From NCBI GenBank assembly GCA_029781825.1, contig JAKOVY010000110.1:41938-105937 (forward strand): a stretch of DNA of 64,000 bases, given 5' to 3'. The translations under genes and the position numbers were made by a program. This DNA comes from Bacillota bacterium (GTDB taxonomy: Bacteria > Bacillota > Syntrophomonadia > Syntrophomonadales > DTU052). Shown one piece after another: positions 40,571-50,245 of the stretch (within the stretch, counting starts at the first letter, position 1; each line of letters starts with the position of its first letter). The notes under the pieces are model-generated. The model ran no database searches. It was not told where the DNA came from and saw nothing but the letters and a program-made list of their open reading frames with translations.

Positions 40571-42247
40571 TTATTCTGACGACCGGCGAGCAGCCTCTTC
40601 CTCCCTCAGTATCTTGCGCATGATCTTGCCCGTGCCGCTCTTCGGCAAGGAATCCCTGAACTCAATGGTTCGCGGGTATTTATATACTGCCATCTGTTCC
40701 CTGGCCCAGGCTACCAGTTCATCTTCGGTAATTTTTCCTACCCACTCCGGTTTTAAGGTAACAAAAGCCTTGACATCCTCACCCCGGTAATCATGCGGAA
40801 CCCCGATAACTGCGCACTCGGCAATGGCGGGATGCTTGTAGAGGTACTCCTCCACTTCTGCCGGGAAAACGCTGTAGCCTGAGGCTTTGATGAGCTCCTT
40901 TAGCCTTCCGCACAGCCAGACAAAACCATCCTCATCGATGCGGGCAATATCTCCAGTTTTTATCCAGCCATCTCCGGGGAATGCCTCGGCCGTTTCTTCA
41001 GGCCGGTTCCAGTAACCTACCGCCACGCTGTTATCCCGAATCCAGAGCTCCCCTTCCTCTCCCAGCGGTACATCCTTGGTATCATCAGATGGGTCCACGA
41101 TCCGGATATCCACCCCGGAAAAAGGAAAGCCAATACTTCCCGGCTTAATCCAGCGTGGGATCGTCTGACACACCGTAGCCACAGTTTCGCTCATTCCATA
41201 TCCTTCCGCCAGGAGAATACCCCGGTCCAGATATTTCTGTTGAACCGCACTCGGTAAAGGAGCGCCGCCCATCCAGGCACATCTCCAGGAAGACAGATCG
41301 TAGTTGTCCACCTCTGGATGATTGATTAATGCAATGTTCATAGTTGTTATGGCAACGAAGTTGGTTACTTTGTACCGATCTATCGCCATTAATGCCGCCA
41401 ACGGGTCGAAACGAGCCATGATGACAATGGTACCGCCTTCATAGACCGGACCCAGCATATGACAGGCCATGCCGGTAATATGAAAAAGAGGCAGAGCCGC
41501 CAGATGGATGTCGTCAACCTTATCCTTGTTGTAGGAGTATACCACGGCTTTCCACAGGATGTTTCTGTGTACCAGCATCGCGCCTTTTGGATGTCCGGTA
41601 GTTCCCGAGGTATACTGCAACTGGGCCAAATCTTCCAGGTCGAGATCCGCCAGTCGCTTGATGGGCTCTGCGTTGATGAAATCATTCCACTGGATTGCTC
41701 CTTCACAAGAAGGGTTTTCGGGTACGATACCCTGAGGAAAGGGTATAGTCGGTTCAGCAGGCACGTATTCGGCCAGGGAAGTGACTACCACTGCTTCTAC
41801 TGAGGGTACTTTTTCACGAATGCTTTCAAATATCGGGTATAGTCCATCCTCAATTATAACTACCTTTGCTCCGCTATCGTTCAGAATGTATTCCAATTCC
41901 CCGCTCTTGAACATGGGGCTGCCTGGAACCACTACCGCTCCTATTGATTGGGCACCGAAGTAGGAGAGCAGGAATTGTGGGCAATTCTGCATTCCCAGGT
42001 AAACCCGGTCACCTTTCTTGACTCCCAGCGCCTGCAAACCTCCAGCAACTCTCCATACCAGTTTCTTAAACTCCATCCAGGTAATCTCGGTGCCGTAATA
42101 AATGATAGCAGCCTTATCGCGGAATTTGTAAGCATTGTAAACCAGGTGCTGGACTATCGGATCGCGTCCAATGTGCACCTCATCGCCCCGCAGATAATCA
42201 TCCTGATAATGTTTTTCCCAGAATCTTTCCATTGGCTTGAATTTCAT
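40571..42247 (-). CDS. Acyl-CoA synthetase (AMP-binding)
   Basis: 'YTSGTTGHPKGAMLVHRN', 'GYGMSETVATVCQ', 'GWIKTGDIARIDEDGFVWLCGRLKELI'. Confidence 0.92.
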   Translation of the reverse strand: MKFKPMERFWEKHYQDDYLRGDEVHIGRDPIVQHLVYNAYKFRDKAAIIYYGTEITWMEFKKLVWRVAGGLQALGVKKGDRVYLGMQNCPQFLLSYFGAQSIGAVVVPGSPMFKSGELEYILNDSGAKVVIIEDGLYPIFESIREKVPSVEAVVVTSLAEYVPAEPTIPFPQGIVPENPSCEGAIQWNDFINAEPIKRLADLDLEDLAQLQYTSGTTGHPKGAMLVHRNILWKAVVYSYNKDKVDDIHLAALPLFHITGMACHMLGPVYEGGTIVIMARFDPLAALMAIDRYKVTNFVAITTMNIALINHPEVDNYDLSSWRCAWMGGAPLPSAVQQKYLDRGILLAEGYGMSETVATVCQTIPRWIKPGSIGFPFSGVDIRIVDPSDDTKDVPLGEEGELWIRDNSVAVGYWNRPEETAEAFPGDGWIKTGDIARIDEDGFVWLCGRLKELIKASGYSVFPAEVEEYLYKHPAIAECAVIGVPHDYRGEDVKAFVTLKPEWVGKITEDELVAWAREQMAVYKYPRTIEFRDSLPKSGTGKIMRKILREEEAARRSSE

Positions 42248-42695
42248 TGTTGTTGTCCCCCTCTCATTAATCCCTGGTAAACGTGTAGACTCTTACCAAT
42301 AGTTCGTCCCTTGGTCGCAATCACCATGCGAGGCCGTCAAATGACGTGCTGGAAACTGCGAGAAAAGGCTTGTTCTTTGACCCGGCAGTTGTCTGGTTCA
42401 CTCCCTTCATGTAGATACTATAGCTATGCCAAAAAAATTCAATATATTTAGTCAATAGTCCTTCAGAGAAGATATGGTTTCATAAATTTGCATAAAAGAA
42501 AGGGTTAAAGCAGGAAGATACCCAAGATATCCTCTCTTTTTTAACCCCTTAAACGAATGGATTGCCCTAATCTTCCCATCGTTCAAAGTGATTGCCGGAT
42601 GGTGCACTGGAATTCAAAATGCCGGTCAGGCAATAGGGGAGCAAGGAGTTTTTCACCCACCCCACTCCCCGGTTTTGCATTTCAATTGTCTCGTG

Positions 42696-44240
42696 TTATC
42701 CTGACAGCCGCTGCCTTAGCTGATCTTTGAGGAGTTTGCCTACTCCATTGCGCGGCAGGGGACCGGTGAAGATGACTTCCTTGACGCACTTAAAGCGGGC
42801 CAGGTTGTCAGTGCAGGCTTTGATAATATCGGCCTCGGTAAGCTCGGCTCCCGGAGCTTTCACCACAAAGGCTACGGGCACTTCACCCCATTTTTCGTCG
42901 GGTTTTCCGACTACACCTACCTCAACTACCCCGGGTAAGCGGGAAATGACGGCTTCAATCTCGGCCGGATAAATATTCTCGCCGCCGCTTATGATCATAT
43001 CCTTTAACCGGTCTACCACATAGATAAATCCGTCCTCATCCTTCATCCCCAGATCTCCGGTGAAGTACCAGCCGTCCGCCACTACCTTCTGTGTGGCCTC
43101 GGGATTGTTCCAGTATCCCTTGAAAAGCTGGGGACCGGCGACAGCAATTTCTCCGATCTGTCCGGGAGGCAGTTCGCGGCGGGTCTCCGGATCCACGATT
43201 TTTATTTCCCCATGGAATACCGCTTTGCCCACCGAGGTTCTCTTATCCCAGCCCATGTCGTGAGTCCAGAAGGTTAAGGCTCCGGCGTATTCAGTAACCC
43301 CCAGGACGTTTTCGACCTCGATGTTGTACTTTTTGTATTCGGTGAATATGATTTCCGGCACAATAGAACCTCCGCAAACAATATGCTCCAGGGAGGAGAG
43401 GTCCATTTCCGCGATGCCGGGCACCCTGAGCATGGCCAGCAGCATCACCGGAACCGTCATCATGTGAGTAATTCTCTCTTCCACCACCGTCTTCCACACC
43501 TTGACGGGATCGAAGTCGGGCATAAATACACAGGTAGTTCCGCAATGGATATTGGTTATCATCGGAGCCAGGCCGCCAATGTGAAAGAGGGGAGCAACGG
43601 AAAGGAAACGGTCCCGGTATTTCCAATTGATGGTGTGGCAGTGTCCGGCGGTAACGAAAAACAGGTTGTTATGGGTCAGCATCGCACCTTTGGGCTTGCC
43701 GGTGGTTCCGGAGGTGTACATGATTACAGCAACATCGTCGTCGCCTGAAACCAGGCCCGGCTCGTCAGTCGGCTGACCTGCGAGGGCTTGATTGAACTCA
43801 ATATCCTGACCGGTTCCGCCCGATCTGATAAAGTAGCGCAATCTGGTTTGGGTTCGTACAGCTTCAGCAGCTTCACTGAAACCATCATCGTAAAGGAGCA
43901 GGACCGCACCGCAGTCGTTCAGTATATATACCAGCTCGGACGGGTGCAAACGCCAGTTAAGCGGTACGGTAATGGCTCCTATCTTGGCGGCTGCCAGCAT
44001 GGCGATCAGGAACTGGTAATTGTTTTTACACAGGATTGCGATCCGATCTCCGGGGTAGACCGGTAGGCTCCTCATATAGTGCGCCATCTGATTGACCATG
44101 AGGTTGGCCTCCCGGAAAGTGTAGCGATATCCCTCTCCCACGAAAGCCTCCAAATCCGGAGAAAGATACGCCCGGTTTCTCATCATGTCACCAATGTTTA
44201 TCTTCACAATTCTCCTCCTCCTTAATGGCTCAATAGGCAA
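42696..44240 (-). CDS. Acyl-CoA synthetase (AMP-binding)
   Basis: 'MYTSGTTGKPKGAMLTHNN', 'GWYFTGDLGMKDEDGFIYVVDRLKDMIISGGENIYPAEIE'. Confidence 0.92.
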   Translation of the reverse strand: MPIEPLRRRRIVKINIGDMMRNRAYLSPDLEAFVGEGYRYTFREANLMVNQMAHYMRSLPVYPGDRIAILCKNNYQFLIAMLAAAKIGAITVPLNWRLHPSELVYILNDCGAVLLLYDDGFSEAAEAVRTQTRLRYFIRSGGTGQDIEFNQALAGQPTDEPGLVSGDDDVAVIMYTSGTTGKPKGAMLTHNNLFFVTAGHCHTINWKYRDRFLSVAPLFHIGGLAPMITNIHCGTTCVFMPDFDPVKVWKTVVEERITHMMTVPVMLLAMLRVPGIAEMDLSSLEHIVCGGSIVPEIIFTEYKKYNIEVENVLGVTEYAGALTFWTHDMGWDKRTSVGKAVFHGEIKIVDPETRRELPPGQIGEIAVAGPQLFKGYWNNPEATQKVVADGWYFTGDLGMKDEDGFIYVVDRLKDMIISGGENIYPAEIEAVISRLPGVVEVGVVGKPDEKWGEVPVAFVVKAPGAELTEADIIKACTDNLARFKCVKEVIFTGPLPRNGVGKLLKDQLRQRLSG

Positions 44241-44274
44241 TTGTTATTTCTCGTTAAACTCTATTTTTGACTCA

Positions 44275-45846
44275 CTAAAGGTACCTGGCTTTCAGAATAT
44301 TCTTCTGCACTTTGCCAACCGGGGTTCTTGGGAAATCATCAACAAACTCGACAGATTTGGGAATTCTGTAATCTGCCATTTTTCCTCGGCACCATTGAAT
44401 GATTTCGTTTTCATCAGCTTCCACACCAGGCTGCAAACGAATCAGTGCCTTGACTGCTTCGCCCCACTTTTTGTCGGGGACTCCTATAACGGCAACTTCA
44501 AGAATTTTGGGGTGGTTTATCATGACTGCCTCAATCTCTGCGGGGTAGATGTTGATTCCTCCGCTGAGGATCATGTCTGATTTTCGATCGACGATATATA
44601 CATAGCCTTCCTCGTTCTTATAAGCCAGGTCGCCTACACCCATATACTTTCCATGGAATGCTTGTTTGGTGGCTTCAGGGTTTTTGTAATATCCCATGCA
44701 CACTCCGCCGCCATAGACCACAATCTCTCCAATTTCTCCAGGTGGAAGCTCATTTCCGTTATCATCAACGATCTTTATTTCCCTGCCAAGCGCAGCACGT
44801 CCGACGCTGCCCGGGTATTTCGACATTTCTTCAGAATTTATAAGAGTTACTAAGCCCAGTTCGGAGGCTGAATAGCATGAAAAGATTTCAGTGCCAAAGT
44901 ACTTTTCATAATTTTCCTTGGTTGATATCTTAAGGGGTGATCCAACCGTGCTTATGAAACGCACTGAGCTTATGTCGAACTTGGCTCTGATCTCCTCCGG
45001 AACAGCGAGTATTGCTTCAAGCATTGGAGGCGCTATGATGAAATAGTCAATTTTTTCTTTGGCAATTAGATCAAGTGCTGCCAAGGGGTCAAAGTTTGGA
45101 GTGGGCAATAAATACAATGAACCTCCATGCAAAAAAGCAACACAGAAGCTGGCCCATCCGGCAGCACTGTAAGCAGGCAGAAACAGAATGGTTCGATCCT
45201 CCTCAACGTTAGGGAAAGCCATGTTTATGTTATAAGCAATACTCATCCAACTATAGTGGCTGTGAATTCCGGATTTGGGTTTTCCTGTAGTCCCTCCGGT
45301 TTGAGAGAAGAAAAGCAGATCTTGGTTCCAAACATGAACATCCGGTTCGGCATTTGATCCTGAGGCGATAAGTGATTTGCAGCTCAACATTCCTTCAGGG
45401 GGGTCTTCTTCTCCCATAACAATGATGTGCTTTATTGATAAATTATCCCTGATGTCTTTAATGATATTTAGTAATGCGTAGTCAACGAATACGGCTGTGG
45501 AATCGGTGTGTGCAATGATGTATTCCAGCTCGTGACCCACCAAGCGAAAATTAGCCGGAACAGAAACAGCACCTGTTTTCGCTATAGCTCCTGCGGCAAT
45601 TAGCCAATAATCAGAATTGTATCCGAATATTGTTATCTTGTCTCCTTTTTTGATACCCAACTCGAGCAGTGAGTTGGCCAGACAGTTAATTGCGGAATTA
45701 AATTCTTTATAAGTGTAACTCCGATCACGAAAGGCTACTGCAATTCTATCAGGACAACGAAGGGACTGGCGTCTAATGATTTCACCCAAAACATGATCCT
45801 TCGGGTGTTTTACTTCAAATTCCATTTCTGTTAATGGGTTGTTCAT
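44275..45846 (-). CDS. Acyl-CoA synthetase (AMP-binding)
   Basis: 'FSQTGGTTGKPKSGIHSHYS', 'GVGDLAYKNEEGYVYIVDRKSDMILSGGINIYPAEIE'. Confidence 0.9.
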   Translation of the reverse strand: MNNPLTEMEFEVKHPKDHVLGEIIRRQSLRCPDRIAVAFRDRSYTYKEFNSAINCLANSLLELGIKKGDKITIFGYNSDYWLIAAGAIAKTGAVSVPANFRLVGHELEYIIAHTDSTAVFVDYALLNIIKDIRDNLSIKHIIVMGEEDPPEGMLSCKSLIASGSNAEPDVHVWNQDLLFFSQTGGTTGKPKSGIHSHYSWMSIAYNINMAFPNVEEDRTILFLPAYSAAGWASFCVAFLHGGSLYLLPTPNFDPLAALDLIAKEKIDYFIIAPPMLEAILAVPEEIRAKFDISSVRFISTVGSPLKISTKENYEKYFGTEIFSCYSASELGLVTLINSEEMSKYPGSVGRAALGREIKIVDDNGNELPPGEIGEIVVYGGGVCMGYYKNPEATKQAFHGKYMGVGDLAYKNEEGYVYIVDRKSDMILSGGINIYPAEIEAVMINHPKILEVAVIGVPDKKWGEAVKALIRLQPGVEADENEIIQWCRGKMADYRIPKSVEFVDDFPRTPVGKVQKNILKARYL

Positions 45847-45880
45847 TTTTTACCCTCCTCCATAATGGCGAGCTTACAGT

Positions 45881-47470
45881 CTATTCCACCTCTTGAACGG
45901 CGAGTGCCTGGTAGGCATGGAAGAGATCGTGGCAGAATTGATCCCACCGCTGGCAGGCCTCGATGGTCTTTTCATCCATTGAAAGCAGGTTGGGGAGGGA
46001 CACAAGCTCCGTCATTTCCTGCGACAGGGCCTTGATTTGGGCGGAGTCTGCTCCTTTAAGGATGCGCTCAACAAATTCTGCCGGTGAATACCAGGCGGCG
46101 GCTCGCTGAAAGTCTCGGTGGATCTGAGTTAGAAGAACGTTTCTCGGACCTTCCCACAGTTCGTTAACGGCCGAATCCCGGTAGAGGCGGGGAAGGGAAG
46201 AGAAATCCTCCATTACGCCGTGACCGCCGAAAATGGACATAGCGATCCGAATAGCATCAGTTGAATCCCAGGATGCCGTAATTTTCTGCAGCATGATCAG
46301 CTCTCGTACATCAAACGTCTTCTTCATTTGCTCTTCACTGCCCGTGGTTACCAGACCGCCCTGCAAACCGTTTTCCAACTGCAGGTAGTCACGATACAGC
46401 TTGAAGGCACCGGCTGTGGTTTGGCGGGCCAATTTTTCAGCTTTTCTCAGCTGTCCAGCCACAAGCGGGAACTCGGCGACTTTAACCCCGAAGGCCTCCC
46501 GGAACTGCGCGTACTGCTTTGCTTCACGTACTGCCCGTGTCATAAAGGCAGCAGCCGACAGGCCAACCGTCAGCCGGGAACAGGTAAGAACAATGCCCAC
46601 CACATTGGCCAATCCACGGTGCAGAGGGCCAACCGGGTAAGCTATGGCTCCGTCAAATGTTATTTCGGCCGTGGTGAGTTCGCTGGTACCCAGCTTCCAT
46701 TTAATCCGGTCGATAGTGTAGCCGTTTCGTTTTTCTTTTTCCTTGTCCCCCGGCAGCCAGGAGGGCATAACAAACAAGGCTACTTTTTCGCTCCCCGCCG
46801 GCTTGGCGGTGATGAGGGCATAGTCGGCATGAGTGGCGGAACAGAAGAACTTTGTACCGTACAGCCGCCAGGTATCACCGGTCTGAACCGCTTCCAGAAC
46901 GTTGGCACCCACATCCGAACCGCCGTGGATCTCCGATAAATACTGGGCCCCGATGGCGAAATCTCCGTCGATTCCTTCCTGGCAGTGAAGCAGAATGCGT
47001 TTTAGTTCGGGGGTATCGGCATACCTCTTGAGGATTTCCACCAGGCCTTCAGTACAGGTAATGGGGCAGGAGATGCAGGCTTCACCGTTTTGATAGATAA
47101 GATACATCTTGGTTAACTTGACCCAGGGTAAAGTCTTTTCGGAAAACAGGGCTTCGGAAAAGATCTCCTTTTCCATGATCTCGGTTTCTTTGGGGCGGAC
47201 AATGCGGTCAATGCGGTTATTGTGCCCGTCGTAGTGCATCATGTAAGGGCGTTTTTCCGGCCAGGCAATGGCCTCGGCCATGTCCCGCCAGCGGAATGAT
47301 ACTTTGGGAGATATTTTCCGGGCTTCCTCGTCAACCACCGGCCAATCTTCGCCTGTGTAATGCTTTACTACCTTCTGCAGAAACGGATCGTCACGGTAGT
47401 AGTCGAAATTCCTTCGCCAATCCAGAAATTCATTAAAACTGTAAGGATTGTTGCGGTTAGGCAGAGACAT
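45881..47470 (-). CDS. Acyl-CoA dehydrogenase family protein
   Basis: 'GAQYLSEIHGGSDVGANVLEA', 'LYGTKFFCSATHADYALITAKP', 'FGGHGVMEDFSSLPRLYRDSAVNELWEGPRNVLLTQIHRD'; start at MSLPNRN with AACTGGAGG RBS. Confidence 0.9.
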   Translation of the reverse strand: MSLPNRNNPYSFNEFLDWRRNFDYYRDDPFLQKVVKHYTGEDWPVVDEEARKISPKVSFRWRDMAEAIAWPEKRPYMMHYDGHNNRIDRIVRPKETEIMEKEIFSEALFSEKTLPWVKLTKMYLIYQNGEACISCPITCTEGLVEILKRYADTPELKRILLHCQEGIDGDFAIGAQYLSEIHGGSDVGANVLEAVQTGDTWRLYGTKFFCSATHADYALITAKPAGSEKVALFVMPSWLPGDKEKEKRNGYTIDRIKWKLGTSELTTAEITFDGAIAYPVGPLHRGLANVVGIVLTCSRLTVGLSAAAFMTRAVREAKQYAQFREAFGVKVAEFPLVAGQLRKAEKLARQTTAGAFKLYRDYLQLENGLQGGLVTTGSEEQMKKTFDVRELIMLQKITASWDSTDAIRIAMSIFGGHGVMEDFSSLPRLYRDSAVNELWEGPRNVLLTQIHRDFQRAAAWYSPAEFVERILKGADSAQIKALSQEMTELVSLPNLLSMDEKTIEACQRWDQFCHDLFHAYQALAVQEVE

Positions 47471-47579
47471 ATCAAAACCTCCAGTTAAAAATCTTAATAA
47501 TATTAAGGATGTTACCGGCATCACCCCTTTAGTTTTTTAATGGGTTGTTGGAGACCGACCGTAAACTGTAATAAATATA

Positions 47580-47600
47580 ACAATATGTTAAATATATTGT
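47580..47600. promoter_or_regulatory. Candidate operator inverted repeat in divergent promoter region
   Basis: ACAATAT-GTTAAAT-ATATTGT between the divergent ACAD and XRE-ACAD genes. Confidence 0.4.
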
Positions 47601-47728
47601 AATTTGACGGCCTGAGTTTGGTCAATACGTTAGAGCTGATTGCCTGAAAACCAAGACATGCCGGTTTATTGTTTATAGATATGCCGACAAGCGTTATAAT
47701 AATTACATTAGAGAAAAAGGTGGATAAT

Positions 47729-48091
47729 GTGAAATACCGTGAGATAGGATACCGAATTGCCATCGCCCGCGAGGAAGTAGGGCTCAACCAGAAGGAACTG
47801 GCCGAGCGATTGGGGATTTCGCAGGCCACCCTCTCCAATTATGAAAAGGGCAAACGTCGTATATACCTGCCTCAGTTGCAGAAGATTGCCGAGGCGTTGG
47901 GCAGGCCGCTCGATTATTTCCTGCAGCCGATTGACCCGGTAGTTGAACCGGTTGAAACTTCAAGCCATGATGAGGTAAAGGAATTGCTGCAGATCATGTC
48001 CGAGTTAAACGATCTCCCCCGGGAAGAACGGAAATCAGTGATGGATTTCATCAGATGGCTTAAGGCCAAAAGGAAAGGAGAATCGACGTGA
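47729..48091 (+). CDS. XRE-family HTH transcriptional regulator
   Basis: 'IGYRIAIAREEVGLNQKELAERLGISQATLSNYEKGKRRIYLPQLQKIAEAL'; GTG start with RBS. Confidence 0.9.
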   Translation: MKYREIGYRIAIAREEVGLNQKELAERLGISQATLSNYEKGKRRIYLPQLQKIAEALGRPLDYFLQPIDPVVEPVETSSHDEVKELLQIMSELNDLPREERKSVMDFIRWLKAKRKGEST

Positions 48092-49224
48092 TAGCGTTCC
48101 AGATGAGCGAAGAGCAAATGGAATTGGTCTCGCTGGTCAGGGATGTACTTAAAAGTGAGGTGGAGCCGCTGGTCCTGGAGTTGGACCGCCGTGAGGAGCA
48201 GGATTTTGACTGGCGGCCGGTTGAAACTCTTGCTCGCCTAAACATGGTCGCTCCCATTGTGCCGGAAGAATACGGAGGACGAGGCTTGGACTTCGTTACA
48301 ACCGCCCTGATTATCGAAGAGGTGGCCGCGGTATGTGCCGGTTTGGCCGCTTGCATGGTCGGGACCATTCATGCCCTGCTGCCAATCCTGGTGGGCGGCG
48401 ATGAGGAGCAGAAAAAGAGATTTCTGGTCCCGCTGGTTTCGCATAAGCCGGCTCTCGCTTCCTTTGCTCTGACTGAGCCCAAAGGGGGATCGGATATTCA
48501 GAGGCTGGATACACATTACCGGCCTGCGGGCGACGGATTTATCTTAAATGGGATCAAGGACTACGTTATTAACGGAGCGGTGGCTGATTTTGTAACTGTG
48601 TGTGCCGGCGCCTCTCAGGACGGTCGTCCCGGAGCTTATCAGTTCCTGATCGTTCCCCGGGACCGGATCAAGGCAACCATAAACAGAAGAACCATGGGTA
48701 TTCGCTACAGTAATACCGCCCAACTGGTATTCGAAGACACCCCAGTAACGAAAGAAGAGCTCATCGGCCACCCGGACACGGGATACCTGCTGCTCAGCCA
48801 GACCCTCGATTGTGGACGGGCCTTAATCGGGGCCATTCAGGTAGGTATAGCCCGGGCTGCTTATGAGCAGACATTATCCTACGCCCGGACGAGGGAACAG
48901 TTTGGACGCCCCATATTCTCCAATCAGGGAGTATCCTTTCCCCTGGTGGAGATGGCGACTGCCATTGATGCTGCCAGGTTCATGGTCTGGAGAGCTTGTT
49001 ATCTGATGGATCAGGACGGGGATTATACCCGGGCATCTTCGATGGCCAGGCTTTATGCGGGGCAGGTAGGACAGATGGTTACGGCCCGGGCCATAGATAT
49101 CATGGGTGCTGCAGGATACAACGACGACAGCCTTCTCAGCATCTACTTCCGGGATGCCAAAGTCTGCAGCATTGTAGGCGGCACCGACAATGTGCAAAAG
49201 ATGATTATAGCCTCACTGCTGTGA
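48088..49224 (+). CDS. Acyl-CoA dehydrogenase, coupled to XRE regulator
   Basis: 'FALTEPKGGSDIQRLDTHYRPAGDGFILNGIKDYV', 'YARTREQFGRPI', 'DIMGAAGYNDDSLLSIYFRDAKVCSIVGGTDNVQKMIIASLL'; start overlaps XRE stop. Confidence 0.92.
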   Translation: MIAFQMSEEQMELVSLVRDVLKSEVEPLVLELDRREEQDFDWRPVETLARLNMVAPIVPEEYGGRGLDFVTTALIIEEVAAVCAGLAACMVGTIHALLPILVGGDEEQKKRFLVPLVSHKPALASFALTEPKGGSDIQRLDTHYRPAGDGFILNGIKDYVINGAVADFVTVCAGASQDGRPGAYQFLIVPRDRIKATINRRTMGIRYSNTAQLVFEDTPVTKEELIGHPDTGYLLLSQTLDCGRALIGAIQVGIARAAYEQTLSYARTREQFGRPIFSNQGVSFPLVEMATAIDAARFMVWRACYLMDQDGDYTRASSMARLYAGQVGQMVTARAIDIMGAAGYNDDSLLSIYFRDAKVCSIVGGTDNVQKMIIASLL

Positions 49225-49237
49225 GTTTTTTCTCGTT

Positions 49238-49348
49238 TTATTTAAAAATCTGCTGGATGATGGGAGCCAGACCCCAGGCTATTAAACCGAAGACCAGAAC
49301 CAGGCCCCCGAATACAATTATCCAGAACTCGCGGCTCTTCGTGTTCAT
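49238..49348 (-). CDS. 36-aa single-pass membrane microprotein (not in the supplied ORF track)
   Basis: Reverse-strand translation MNTKSREFWIIVFGGLVLVFGLIAWGLAPIIQQIFK*; GAGGT RBS upstream of ATG. Confidence 0.6.
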   Translation of the reverse strand: MNTKSREFWIIVFGGLVLVFGLIAWGLAPIIQQIFK

Positions 49349-49534
49349 GAGCATACCTCATCTGCAATTAAGATTGATTCACAATTCGATGAAACCGTTC
49401 CCGGCAAAGATCAGCCTGATTTGGTTTGAGAGTGAAACCTCGCCGTCAGCGGTTCCTCGTTTTAATCCAGGATACTAACGCACCCTGCTTAATCTGCCGT
49501 CCCGGGTTGACCAACCCAGGAGGTCCATCACAAT

Positions 49535-49711
49535 TCAGTAACCGGCAATTGCTTCCACTATTAAAGGAATACCTATTACCAGCAGCACAATGCTCGCCGG
49601 TTTGGTGATGACTCCCGAGCGAAAAACAGCCAGGAGAAGAGCGGTCAGACCGAGCAGACCCCTTATGGCCCGATCGCGGCTTCCCAAGTTGCGACGAAAA
49701 GACAATCTCAA
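49535..49711 (-). CDS. Small DUF2892-like membrane protein (58 aa, not in the supplied ORF track)
   Basis: Reverse-strand translation MRLSFRRNLGSRDRAIRGLLGLTALLLAVFRSGVITKPASIVLLVIGIPLIVEAIAGY*; TTG start with GAGGTG RBS. Confidence 0.6.
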   Translation of the reverse strand: MRLSFRRNLGSRDRAIRGLLGLTALLLAVFRSGVITKPASIVLLVIGIPLIVEAIAGY

Positions 49712-50245
49712 AGCAACTCACCTCGGAATCAGTTTCCCCCGTGCCCGCCATGGTATGCAACTCTGTCTGGTTGCGCTTTTTCCCACATATGCAGTTTCCG
49801 ATTAATGCCCGGCGGCGAGTCGATAAGTCTGAGCCTTAACAGACCTCTGCTGTAAGGTATTGTTTACGGGGTAAAAAGAATCAGGAAGAGGAATGGGACC
49901 AACCAACTCTAACCCCAGGAGAAAAATTTTTCTGAGGGGCATCCGTGCCATTGCCGTAAGGACCGTCACCGGCCAAAAGGGGGCTGAATCTGCTCTTCGG
50001 CCGTTAGCTTAAGCCGGATCGGCATGAGGTTTGAAGACAAGTTTTGCCGGAGTTAATCCCTTATTTTTGTCATAGTCCTACGACAATTTCTTTATAGGAC
50101 CTCTATTTAAGTGTATAATCTTCTAGGACATGGTATTATAGCTCGTCCTTTTTTTGACAGCTACATTTATCTGTCGGGACAGTTGCTCCATGTCCTTTTC
50201 ATAATGGCGCCATCTATATTTGCAATAAGGCCGGTACTCTAAGAA

